This document shows, piece after piece, positions 17,409 through 25,133 of a stretch of DNA of 64,000 bases. This DNA comes from Tatumella terrea (GTDB lineage: Bacteria; Pseudomonadota; Gammaproteobacteria; Enterobacterales; Enterobacteriaceae). The translations under genes and the position numbers were made by a program. The notes beneath the pieces are model-generated. The model ran no database searches. It worked only from the letters and a program-made list of their open reading frames with translations, and was not told where the DNA came from. Positions within the stretch are counted from its first letter, which is position 1. Every line of letters starts with the position of its first letter. The stretch lies in the NCBI RefSeq assembly GCF_039523755.1, contig NZ_BAAAFX010000017.1, positions 124,001 through 188,000 on the forward strand. The letters run 5' to 3'.

Positions 17409-18575
17409 ATGAATCTACATGAATATCAGGCTAAACAACTGTTTGCCCGGTACGGCCTGCCTGCACCTGTCGGTTATGCCTGTACCACCCCGCGTGAAGC
17501 TGAAGAAGCGGCATCGAAGATCGGTGCAGGTCCCTGGGTAGTGAAATGCCAGGTCCATGCCGGTGGCCGCGGTAAAGCGGGTGGCGTCAAGGTAGTGAAG
17601 AGTAAAGAAGAGATCCGTGCCTTTGCTGAGAACTGGTTAGGTAAGTCGCTGGTGACGTATCAGACCGATGAAAACGGTCAGCCGGTTAATCAGATTCTGG
17701 TTGAAGCCGCCACAGATATTGCTAACGAGCTCTACCTGGGGGCCGTGGTCGATCGCAGCAGTCGCCGCGTCGTATTTATGGCATCCACCGAAGGTGGCGT
17801 GGAAATCGAAAAAGTGGCGGAAGAAAGCCCGCACCTGATTCACAAAATGGCGCTCGATCCGCTGACCGGGCCACAGCCGTATCAGGGGCGTGAACTGGCC
17901 TTTAAGCTCGGACTGAAAGGAAAACAGGTCAGTCAGTTTGCCAAAATTTTTATGGGGCTGGCCACGCTGTTCCTGGAACGCGACCTGGCGTTAGTCGAAA
18001 TTAATCCGCTGGTGATTACCACGACCGATGACCTGATTTGTCTGGATGGCAAACTGAGCATCGACAGTAATGCGCTGTTCCGCCAGCCGGAATTACGCGA
18101 GATGCATGACCCAAGTCAGGAAGATGCCAGAGAAGCCCGTGCTGCGCAGTGGGAACTCAATTATGTTGCACTGGACGGAAACATTGGCTGTATGGTCAAT
18201 GGCGCAGGCCTGGCGATGGGGACCATGGATATCGTTAAACATCATGGTGGCCAGCCGGCGAACTTCCTGGATGTTGGCGGCGGTGCGACCAAAGAGCGTG
18301 TGACCGAAGCGTTTAAAATCATTCTCTCTGACGATGCCGTAAAAGCGGTATTTGTGAATATTTTCGGGGGCATTGTCCGTTGCGACCTGATTGCTGACGG
18401 CATTATCGGCGCAGTGGCTGAAGTGGGTGTCAATGTGCCGGTGGTGGTGCGTCTGGAAGGTAATAACGCAGAATCTGGCGCCAAAAAACTGGCTGAGAGT
18501 GGTTTGAATATTATCGCAGCAACCAGTCTGACTGACGCGGCACAACGCGTGGTTGCAGCGGCGGAGGGCAAATAA
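17409..18575 (+). CDS. sucC: Succinyl-CoA synthetase beta subunit (ADP-forming)
   Basis: With SucD converts succinyl-CoA to succinate with substrate-level ATP formation. It is 388 residues, as in E. coli. The ATP-grasp domain begins MNLHEYQAKQLFARYGLPAP and has VVKCQVHAGGRGKAGGVK for nucleotide binding. The C-terminal CoA-ligase domain has FLDVGGGATKERVTEAFKI and NIFGGIVRCD. The stop TAA shares its last base with the sucD ATG, giving tight coupling of the two subunits, which form an alpha2beta2 complex. Confidence 0.98.
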   Translation: MNLHEYQAKQLFARYGLPAPVGYACTTPREAEEAASKIGAGPWVVKCQVHAGGRGKAGGVKVVKSKEEIRAFAENWLGKSLVTYQTDENGQPVNQILVEAATDIANELYLGAVVDRSSRRVVFMASTEGGVEIEKVAEESPHLIHKMALDPLTGPQPYQGRELAFKLGLKGKQVSQFAKIFMGLATLFLERDLALVEINPLVITTTDDLICLDGKLSIDSNALFRQPELREMHDPSQEDAREARAAQWELNYVALDGNIGCMVNGAGLAMGTMDIVKHHGGQPANFLDVGGGATKERVTEAFKIILSDDAVKAVFVNIFGGIVRCDLIADGIIGAVAEVGVNVPVVVRLEGNNAESGAKKLAESGLNIIAATSLTDAAQRVVAAAEGK

Positions 18576-19450
18576 TGTCAATTCTGATCGATAAAAATAC
18601 CAAAGTCATCTGCCAGGGATTTACCGGCGGGCAGGGCACCTTCCATTCTGAACAGGCCATCGATTACGGAACACAAATGGTCGGCGGCGTGACGCCGGGC
18701 AAGGGCGGGACAACGCACCTCGGGTTGCCGGTCTTTAATACTGTGCGTGAAGCTGTAGAGCAAACCGGTGCCACCGCGTCGGTAATTTATGTGCCGGCGC
18801 CGTTCTGTAAAGACAGTATCCTTGAGGCCATTGATGCCGGTATCAAACTGATTATCACCATTACGGAAGGGATCCCGACGCTGGATATGCTGACCGTGAA
18901 GGTGAAACTGGATGAAGCGGGTGTCCGGATGATCGGGCCTAACTGCCCGGGCGTCATCACCCCCGGGGAATGTAAAATCGGGATTATGCCGGGCCACATT
19001 CATAAGCCAGGTCGTGTCGGCATCGTTTCCCGTTCCGGCACCCTGACCTATGAGGCCGTAAAACAGACCACCGATATCGGTTATGGTCAGTCCACCTGCG
19101 TCGGTATCGGGGGCGACCCGATCCCGGGGTCCAGCTTTATTGATATTCTGGGCCTGTTTGAAAAAGACCCGCAGACCGAAGCGATTGTGATGATTGGTGA
19201 AATAGGTGGCAGTGCCGAGGAAGAGGCCGCGGCTTATATCAAAGATCATGTCACCAAACCGGTCGTCAGTTATATTGCCGGGGTCACCGCGCCGAAAGGA
19301 AAACGAATGGGGCATGCGGGTGCCATTATCGCCGGCGGTAAAGGCACTGCGGATGAAAAATTTGCGGCGCTGGAAGCGGCGGGGGTCAGGACAGTGCATA
19401 GTCTGGCCGATATTGGTGATGCCGTGAAATCTGTTTTACCTGCACGATAA
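18575..19450 (+). CDS. sucD: Succinyl-CoA synthetase alpha subunit
   Basis: The phosphohistidine-bearing subunit; the active His is in KRMGHAGAIIAGG near residue 247. It is 291 residues, two more than E. coli. CoA-binding segments are CQGFTGGQGTFHSEQAI near the N-terminus and GPNCPGVITPGECKIGI in the middle. ATG 18575 overlaps the sucC stop. A strong terminator at 19473-19501 closes the long sdh-suc transcript. Confidence 0.98.
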   Translation: MSILIDKNTKVICQGFTGGQGTFHSEQAIDYGTQMVGGVTPGKGGTTHLGLPVFNTVREAVEQTGATASVIYVPAPFCKDSILEAIDAGIKLIITITEGIPTLDMLTVKVKLDEAGVRMIGPNCPGVITPGECKIGIMPGHIHKPGRVGIVSRSGTLTYEAVKQTTDIGYGQSTCVGIGGDPIPGSSFIDILGLFEKDPQTEAIVMIGEIGGSAEEEAAAYIKDHVTKPVVSYIAGVTAPKGKRMGHAGAIIAGGKGTADEKFAALEAAGVRTVHSLADIGDAVKSVLPAR

Positions 19451-19502
19451 TAAGTTGCGTATTCCATCTTCCAGCCACCGGTCAGCCGGTGGCTTTTTTT
19501 TA
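19451..19502 (+). ncRNA. Candidate 3'-UTR small RNA of sucD (SdhX/RybD-like) with terminator
   Basis: After the sucD stop comes TAAGTTGCGTATTCCATCTT, then AGCCACCGG (19473-19481), loop TCAG, CCGGTGGCT (19486-19494) and a run of Ts. The stem-loop is a textbook Hfq-type terminator. In E. coli the 3' end of the sdh-suc mRNA is processed into the small RNA SdhX; position and architecture agree, but I cannot confirm sequence conservation from memory. The terminator is secure; the small RNA is inference. Confidence 0.5.
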
Positions 19503-20144
19503 GGGGAATTAACCCAGTCGTCTGCAGTCAGTCGCTTAGCTAATCTGAAATATAAGCATGCTATTGTTTATTATTTATATATGGGCTGTAAATTTTTTGT
19601 TTTCTGATCCCCCGGGGCAGACTACACTTACGACAAAACGATAAATATGACTTATTCGTTTCCGGCCATGGCCGACGCGCCAGGCCCCTTGTCTGCAATA
19701 ACGGTCTGTGGCACCCCGGCGACCGGAACAGTCAGATAACCCCTGCCTTGCAGGTTTTTACATATCAAACATCTTCTCGGAAAATAACGATTCAGATCAA
19801 TAAATGATGACTTATATCTATTTTATCCGCTGGATATAGTTAAGCGTTTAAGATTAAATTGCTCTGTGTCAATTTGGGGTTTTTCTTATTTTTTCTCTTT
19901 TTAACCGGAAGTTGAGAATCATCATTTGTTCACAATTCATTAACCATAATGAGATGTGAATAAATGGTTAAAGTCTGAGTTTTATCGGGGAATAGCAAAA
20001 TACTATTCTGATTAGCGGATCAACTTTTTGCTAAAAGAAAGAAAATATAATTCACCGTGACAATTAACGACTTAGTCACTGAAGTCCTGAAATGATAACC
20101 GGACCTGTGAAGAGAGTTTTTTATTATAAGAGCAAGGAGTCAGG
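19503..20144 (+). other. cydA upstream region
   Basis: About 640 AT-rich bases without a gene, where E. coli carries mngRAB. It includes an inverted repeat, TTAACCAT (19940-19947) and ATGGTTAA (19964-19971). A perfect TATAAT lies at 20046-20051, with no good -35 at the right distance. In E. coli the cyd promoters are controlled by ArcA, FNR and H-NS over a similarly long region. TTAA-rich blocks fit ArcA, but I found no proper FNR site. Confidence 0.5.
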
Positions 20145-21713
20145 ATGTTTGATATCGTCGAACTGTCTCGTCTACAGTTTGCCTTGACTGCAATGTACCA
20201 CTTTCTGTTTGTGCCACTTACGCTCGGTATGGCGTTTTTGCTGGCCGTGATGGAAACGGTTTATGTATTGTCAGGTAAACAAATTTATAAAGATATGACC
20301 AAATTCTGGGGAAAACTCTTCGGAATTAACTTTGCCCTCGGTGTGGCCACCGGCCTGACGATGGAGTTCCAGTTCGGGACTAACTGGTCATACTATTCCC
20401 ACTATGTCGGAGACATTTTCGGGGCTCCGCTGGCTATCGAAGGACTGATGGCATTCTTCCTGGAATCTACCTTTGTCGGTTTATTCTTCTTTGGCTGGGA
20501 TCGTCTGGGAAAAGTTCAGCACCTGTCGGTGACCTGGCTGGTCGCCCTGGGGTCAAATATGTCCGCCTTATGGATCCTGGTGGCCAATGGCTGGATGCAA
20601 AACCCTGTCGCGTCCGTCTTTAACTATGAAACCATGCGTATGGAGATGGTCAGCTTCTCTCAGCTGGTCCTGAATCCGGTGGCGCAGGTGAAATTTGTGC
20701 ATACCGTGGCGGCAGGTTATACCACCGGGGCGATGTTTATTCTGGGGATCAGCGCGTTTTACATGCTTAAAGGGCGTGATATGGCTTTTGCCAAACGCTC
20801 TTTTACCATCGCCGCCAGTTTCGGGATGGCCGCGGTACTGTCCGTGATCCTTCTGGGTGATGAGTCAGGGTATGAGATCGGTGATGTACAGAAAACCAAA
20901 CTGGCCGCCATCGAGGCAGAATGGGATACTCAGCCGGCTCCGGCCTCATTCACCCTGTTCGGCATCCCCGATCAGGACCAGGAAACCAACCATTATGCTA
21001 TCCGCATCCCTTATCTGCTTGGATTAATCGCCACCCGCTCCACGGACACGCCGGTGATTGGTCTGAAAGATTTGCTGGCTCAGCACGAGATTCGTATTCG
21101 TAACGGGATGAAAGCCTATGCCTTACTGAATGAACTGCGTGACGGCAGTAAAGATCCTGCGGTTATCGCAGCCTTTGATAAGTCGAAGAAAGACCTCGGC
21201 TATGGCTTGCTGCTGAAACGCTATACACCTAACGTCACAGATGCAACAGAAGCCCAGATTGAAAAAGCCACCCGGGATTCTATCCCACGTGTCGCGCCAC
21301 TGTATTTTGCTTTCCGCATCATGGTGCTGTGTGGTGTTCTGTTACTGGCGGTGATTGCGCTTTCCTTCTTCAGCGTGCTGCGTAACCGTGTCGGGAAAAG
21401 CCGCTGGCTGATGAAAGCCGCACTGTATGGCATCCCGCTGCCGTGGATTGCTGTGGAAGCCGGCTGGTTTGTGGCGGAATACGGGCGTCAGCCGTGGGCT
21501 ATCGGTGAAGTGTTACCGACCGCTGTGGCTAACTCATCGCTGACGGCAGGTGACCTGCTGTTCTCAATGGGGCTGATTTGCGGTCTGTATACCTTGTTCC
21601 TGATTGCTGAAATGTATCTGATGTTTAAGTTTGCTCGCCTGGGGCCAAGCAGTCTGAAAACCGGTCGTTATCATCATGAACAACTGGCCGCACCGTCGCA
21701 GCTGACACATTAA
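20145..21713 (+). CDS. cydA: Cytochrome bd-I ubiquinol oxidase subunit I
   Basis: Heme-bearing subunit of the high-affinity, non-pumping quinol oxidase of the inner membrane. It is 522 residues as in E. coli. The N-terminal LSRLQFALTAMYHFLFVPLT holds the conserved histidine for heme b595/d. VAQVKFVHTVAAGYTTGAMF holds the His ligand of heme b558. The periplasmic Q-loop is of the long type, with KTKLAAIEAEWDT and GIPDQDQETNHYAIRIPYL. GRQPWAIGEVLPT is the C-terminal signature. The AAGGAG ribosome site is strong. Together with cydB, cydX and ybgE it forms one operon. Confidence 0.98.
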   Translation: MFDIVELSRLQFALTAMYHFLFVPLTLGMAFLLAVMETVYVLSGKQIYKDMTKFWGKLFGINFALGVATGLTMEFQFGTNWSYYSHYVGDIFGAPLAIEGLMAFFLESTFVGLFFFGWDRLGKVQHLSVTWLVALGSNMSALWILVANGWMQNPVASVFNYETMRMEMVSFSQLVLNPVAQVKFVHTVAAGYTTGAMFILGISAFYMLKGRDMAFAKRSFTIAASFGMAAVLSVILLGDESGYEIGDVQKTKLAAIEAEWDTQPAPASFTLFGIPDQDQETNHYAIRIPYLLGLIATRSTDTPVIGLKDLLAQHEIRIRNGMKAYALLNELRDGSKDPAVIAAFDKSKKDLGYGLLLKRYTPNVTDATEAQIEKATRDSIPRVAPLYFAFRIMVLCGVLLLAVIALSFFSVLRNRVGKSRWLMKAALYGIPLPWIAVEAGWFVAEYGRQPWAIGEVLPTAVANSSLTAGDLLFSMGLICGLYTLFLIAEMYLMFKFARLGPSSLKTGRYHHEQLAAPSQLTH

Positions 21714-21727
21714 TTCAGGGGGCACAT

Positions 21728-22867
21728 ATGTTTGATTATGAAGTTCTGCGCTTTGTCTGGTGGCTGCTTATCGGTGTCTTACTGATAGGTTTTGCGGTCA
21801 CCGACGGGTTTGATATGGGTGTCGGTATGCTGTGCCGTATTATCGGCCGCACGGATACCGAACGCCGCATTATGATAAACAGTATTGCGCCGCACTGGGA
21901 CGGCAACCAGGTCTGGCTGATCACCGCGGGCGGGGCGCTGTTCGCTGCCTGGCCAACGGTCTATGCAGCCGCTTTCTCCGGTTTCTATATTGCTATGATT
22001 CTGGTGCTGGCCTCTCTGTACTTCCGTCCTATCGGCTTTGATTATCGCTCGAAACTGGGTGACAGCCGCTGGCGGGGAATGTGGGACTGGGGGATCTTTA
22101 TCGGCAGCTTTGTCCCGCCATTAGTTATTGGTGTCGCTTTCGGTAATTTACTGCAGGGTGTGCCTTTCCATATGGATGAGTACCTTCGCCTGTTCTATAC
22201 CGGTAACTTCTTTATGCTGCTGAATCCTTTTGCCTTACTGGCCGGGATTGTCAGCCTGACGATGATCCTTGCCCAGGGTGCCGCCTATTTACAGATGCGT
22301 ACAACAGGTGAACTTCACCTGCGTACCCGCCGGGTGACGCAGATTGCGACACTGGTCATGATGGTCTGCTTTATCCTGGCCGGTATCTGGGTCGCCTACG
22401 GTATTGAAGGTTATGTACTGAAAAGCGTCATTGACCATCACGCAGCTTCTGACCCGATCGGTAAAGATGTTGTCCGTGAGACGGGTGCCTGGATGGTGAA
22501 TTTCAGAGAGTCTCCGGTGTTATGGGTATTCCCTGTCCTGGGCGTTGTATTACCGTTACTGACCGTGCTGTTCTCAGGTAAGAACAAGGGTGCGCTGGCA
22601 TTTATCAGCTCGTCACTGACCATCGCTTGCGTCATTATGACGGCCGGTATTGCGATGTTCCCGTTCATTATGCCTTCGGTGACCAACCCGGGCATGAGCC
22701 TGACGATGTGGGATGCCACCTCGAGCCTGCGTACGCTGACGACGATGACATTTGCCGCGATAATCTTCGTACCTATCATTCTGGCCTACACCGCCTGGTG
22801 CTATTACAAAATGTATGGTCGTATCACGAAAGAAGATATCGAACGTAACTCTCATTCATTATATTAA
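21728..22867 (+). CDS. cydB: Cytochrome bd-I ubiquinol oxidase subunit II
   Basis: Partner of CydA, 379 residues as in E. coli, with about nine membrane helices. It starts FDYEVLRFVWWLLIGVLLIG and contains DGFDMGVGML and APHWDGNQVWLITAGGALFAA, the conserved cydB signatures. The C-terminus (CYYKMYGRITKEDI) is cytoplasmic. It lies 14 bases after cydA and 15 bases before cydX, with a GGGG-type ribosome site. Confidence 0.98.
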   Translation: MFDYEVLRFVWWLLIGVLLIGFAVTDGFDMGVGMLCRIIGRTDTERRIMINSIAPHWDGNQVWLITAGGALFAAWPTVYAAAFSGFYIAMILVLASLYFRPIGFDYRSKLGDSRWRGMWDWGIFIGSFVPPLVIGVAFGNLLQGVPFHMDEYLRLFYTGNFFMLLNPFALLAGIVSLTMILAQGAAYLQMRTTGELHLRTRRVTQIATLVMMVCFILAGIWVAYGIEGYVLKSVIDHHAASDPIGKDVVRETGAWMVNFRESPVLWVFPVLGVVLPLLTVLFSGKNKGALAFISSSLTIACVIMTAGIAMFPFIMPSVTNPGMSLTMWDATSSLRTLTTMTFAAIIFVPIILAYTAWCYYKMYGRITKEDIERNSHSLY

Positions 22868-22882
22868 TCAGGAAGGTCAATT

Positions 22883-22993
22883 ATGTGGTATTTTGCCTGG
22901 ATCCTCGGCACGCTTCTGGCCTGTTCTTTCGGTGTCATGGCTGCACTGGCCTTTGAGAATGCCAATAAAGATAACGAGAGTGATCCGTCCTGA
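22883..22993 (+). CDS. cydX: Cytochrome bd-I accessory subunit CydX
   Basis: A 36-residue single-pass membrane protein: MWYFAWILGTLLACSFGVMA, then ALAFENANKDNESDPS. The MWYFAWILG start and the E-N-A segment are the family signature. It stabilises the hemes of CydAB. The AGGAAGG ribosome site precedes ATG 22883. The TGA stop shares its last base with the ybgE start ATG. Confidence 0.95.
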   Translation: MWYFAWILGTLLACSFGVMAALAFENANKDNESDPS

Positions 22994-23295
22994 TGGCCGG
23001 TATTATTCACCGGATCTATCAGCTGACCGATAAGGGCCCCTTGCGGGCCCTTTCGCTGATCCTCGCGCTGCTGGTGGCCGGATGTGTGATGTGGGACCCG
23101 ACCCGTTTTTCTGTCGTTCCTCCTCCCTATATCCTGTGGTGGGGACTGGCGCTTATCTGGTCTGTCTGTACCGGCGTCATTCATGGGAGCGGTTTACGCC
23201 TGCAAAAAACCTGCTGGCAGGGAATTTTTAGCCCTCTGCTGGCGTGGCTTATTTTGTTCCCTGCGATTATCTGCTATTTTTGTGCGACTCGCTGA
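22993..23295 (+). CDS. ybgE: Cyd operon inner-membrane protein YbgE
   Basis: A 100-residue protein with three predicted membrane helices (LRALSLILALLVAGCVMW, PYILWWGLALIWSVCTGVI, PLLAWLILFPAIICYFCA). YbgE is always found downstream of cydX in enterobacteria; its function is not established, though it is associated with cytochrome bd. ATG 22993 overlaps the cydX stop. A strong terminator follows at 23333-23369, closing the cydABX-ybgE operon. Confidence 0.9.
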   Translation: MAGIIHRIYQLTDKGPLRALSLILALLVAGCVMWDPTRFSVVPPPYILWWGLALIWSVCTGVIHGSGLRLQKTCWQGIFSPLLAWLILFPAIICYFCATR

Positions 23296-23332
23296 GTCAG
23301 CTGAAACAGTCATCTTAGGTCCGTCGACCCGG

Positions 23333-23369
23333 AACTCCCCTGAAAGTCTCCCTTTCAGGGGAGTTTTTT
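23333..23369 (+). terminator. Terminator of cydABX-ybgE
   Basis: AACTCCCCTGAAAG and CTTTCAGGGGAGTT form a perfect 14-bp stem around loop TCTCC, followed by Ts. Confidence 0.93.
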
Positions 23370-23538
23370 GTGGTCAGCCGGAATCCGGGCGGTCTGCTAC
23401 GTATTCTGAGTGCGTTAAAAGGTAAAAAAAGTTAAGTGTTTGTCAGGTTGTACACTGAAACCGGTGCAGGTTGTGTCAGAAGGCATAATTATTTTCTCCG
23501 CTCAGTGTTGTCCCATTCCAAAGGCGATTTCTCTTGCG

Positions 23539-23544
23539 TATAGT
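23539..23544 (+). promoter_or_regulatory. Candidate -10 box of the ybgC-tol operon
   Basis: TATAGT at 23539-23544, 33 bases before ybgC, with a weak -35 (TTCCAA) 17 bases upstream. The region 23370-23561 holds no gene and must carry the operon promoter. Confidence 0.35.
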
Positions 23545-23576
23545 AGGCTGGTTTAAAATTAATGCCGGGATGCAGA

Positions 23577-23981
23577 GTGAGTCACTTTCAGTTTCAATGG
23601 CCGGTCAGGGTCTACTACGAAGACACCGATGCCGGGGGCGTTGTTTATCACGCCAGCTATATTGCTTTCTATGAACGGGCACGTACCGAAGCATTGCGCC
23701 AGTGTGGTTTTACGCAGCAGACGCTGTTAGAACAGCAGGTGGCATTCGTGGTACGGCGTATGACGGTGGACTATATTGCTGCCGCAAAACTTGATGACTT
23801 GCTGCACGTTGAGAGCGAAGTCAGCGAGACAGGGCGGGTCACAATGACATTCCGTCAACGTATCGTGAATAGTGAAGGCAAAATTATTAACGAAGCTGAA
23901 GTGCTGATTGCCTGTATCAACATACATCGTATGAAGCCAATTGCGCTTCCTAAGTCTATTGTCGCGGAGTTCAAGCAGTGA
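23577..23981 (+). CDS. ybgC: Acyl-CoA thioesterase YbgC of the Tol-Pal operon
   Basis: Hotdog-fold thioesterase (4-hydroxybenzoyl-CoA thioesterase family), first gene of the tol operon, linked to phospholipid metabolism near the inner membrane. GTG 23577 gives 134 residues, exactly the E. coli length, with GGGA 7 bases upstream. ATG 23562 would add five residues and lacks a ribosome site. The catalytic motif is VYYEDTDAGGVVYHASYIAFYERARTE split across residues 11-37, with the Asp in EDTDAGG. The stop overlaps the GTG start of tolQ. Confidence 0.9.
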   Translation: MSHFQFQWPVRVYYEDTDAGGVVYHASYIAFYERARTEALRQCGFTQQTLLEQQVAFVVRRMTVDYIAAAKLDDLLHVESEVSETGRVTMTFRQRIVNSEGKIINEAEVLIACINIHRMKPIALPKSIVAEFKQ

Positions 23982-24664
23982 CTGACATGAACATCCTTGA
24001 TTTGTTCCTGAAGGCGAGCCTTCTGGTCAAATTCATTATGTTGATTTTGATTGTGTTTTCTATCGCCTCCTGGGCCATCATTATTCAACGTACACGCATC
24101 CTGAATGCTGCAGGCCGTGAGGCCGAAGCCTTTGAAGATAAGTTCTGGTCTGGTGTGGATCTTTCACGTCTTTATCAGGAAAGTCAGGGGCGCCGCGATG
24201 AGCTTAGCGGCTCTGAGCAGATTTTTTATGCAGGCTTTAAAGAATTTGCCAGATTACACCGTGTGAATAACCATGCGCCAGAGGCTGTCGTGGAAGGTGC
24301 CAGCCGGGCCATGCGTATCTCGATGAACCGTGAACTGGAAAGTCTGGAAAACCATATTCCTTTCCTGGGAACCGTAGGCTCCATCAGTCCCTATATCGGT
24401 CTGTTTGGTACGGTCTGGGGAATTATGCATGCTTTTATCGCCCTGGGCGCCGTCAAGCAGGCAACACTTCAGATGGTTGCTCCCGGAATAGCAGAGGCAT
24501 TGATTGCTACCGCTATCGGCCTGTTTGCGGCAATCCCGGCAGTGATGGCGTATAACCGTCTGAATCAGCGGGTGAATAAGCTGGAGCAGGGCTACGATAA
24601 CTTTACCGAAGAGTTTACCGCTATCCTGCATCGCCAGGCATTCACCAGCGATAGTTCTAAGTAA
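23978..24664 (+). CDS. tolQ: Tol-Pal system proton channel subunit TolQ
   Basis: Inner-membrane ExbB/MotA-family protein of 228 residues with three transmembrane helices, forming the proton-driven stator with TolR that energises TolA. The start GTG 23978 overlaps the ybgC stop (GTGA), giving MTDMNILDLFLKASLLVK, nearly identical to E. coli. Helix 2 (FLGTVGSISPYIGLFGTVWG) and helix 3 (GIAEALIATAIGLFAAIPAV) carry the channel signature. Confidence 0.97.
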   Translation: MTDMNILDLFLKASLLVKFIMLILIVFSIASWAIIIQRTRILNAAGREAEAFEDKFWSGVDLSRLYQESQGRRDELSGSEQIFYAGFKEFARLHRVNNHAPEAVVEGASRAMRISMNRELESLENHIPFLGTVGSISPYIGLFGTVWGIMHAFIALGAVKQATLQMVAPGIAEALIATAIGLFAAIPAVMAYNRLNQRVNKLEQGYDNFTEEFTAILHRQAFTSDSSK

Positions 24665-24678
24665 GCAGAGGTTGACTC

Positions 24679-25107
24679 ATGGCCAGAACGCGTGGTCGCG
24701 CTCGTCGCGAACTGAAGTCTGAGATAAACATTGTCCCGCTGCTGGATGTACTGTTGGTGCTGCTGCTGATTTTTATGGCCACGGCACCGATTATTACCCA
24801 GAGTGTCAATGTCGACCTGCCGGATGCAACAGATTCAAAAACAGTGTCAACGGATGATAATCCGCCGGTCATTGTTGAAGTCTCCGGCGTGGGGCAATAC
24901 AGCATTGTTGAAGATCATCAGCGACTGGAGCAATTACCTCCGGAACAGATCATCAGTGAAGCACAACGTCGTCTTCAGGAGAATCCTAAGTCGGTGTTTT
25001 TAATCGGGGGAGCGAAAGACGTGCCTTATGATGAAATTATCAAAGCACTGAATTTACTCCATCAGGCGGGTGTTAAGTCAGTTGGCCTGATGACGCAGCC
25101 GATTTAA
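24679..25107 (+). CDS. tolR: Tol-Pal system protein TolR
   Basis: ExbD/TolR family, 142 residues as in E. coli. A short cytoplasmic Arg-rich start (RTRGRARRELKSEINIVP) leads to one membrane helix, PLLDVLLVLLLIFMATAP, whose Asp is the proton-binding residue. The rest is a periplasmic domain. It works with TolQ as stator, lies 14 bases after tolQ and is followed by tolA 26 bases later. Confidence 0.97.
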   Translation: MARTRGRARRELKSEINIVPLLDVLLVLLLIFMATAPIITQSVNVDLPDATDSKTVSTDDNPPVIVEVSGVGQYSIVEDHQRLEQLPPEQIISEAQRRLQENPKSVFLIGGAKDVPYDEIIKALNLLHQAGVKSVGLMTQPI

Positions 25108-25133
25108 GTTTAATCCGTTTTTGGGAACCGAGA

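Noticed and set aside
18578..19399. 273-codon frame antisense to sucD
   Set aside because: Long only because of codon bias on the opposite strand; sucD is unmistakable.
20010..20030. FNR site before cydA (GATTAGCGGATCAAC)
   Set aside because: The half-sites do not have the 4-base spacing of TTGAT-N4-ATCAA.
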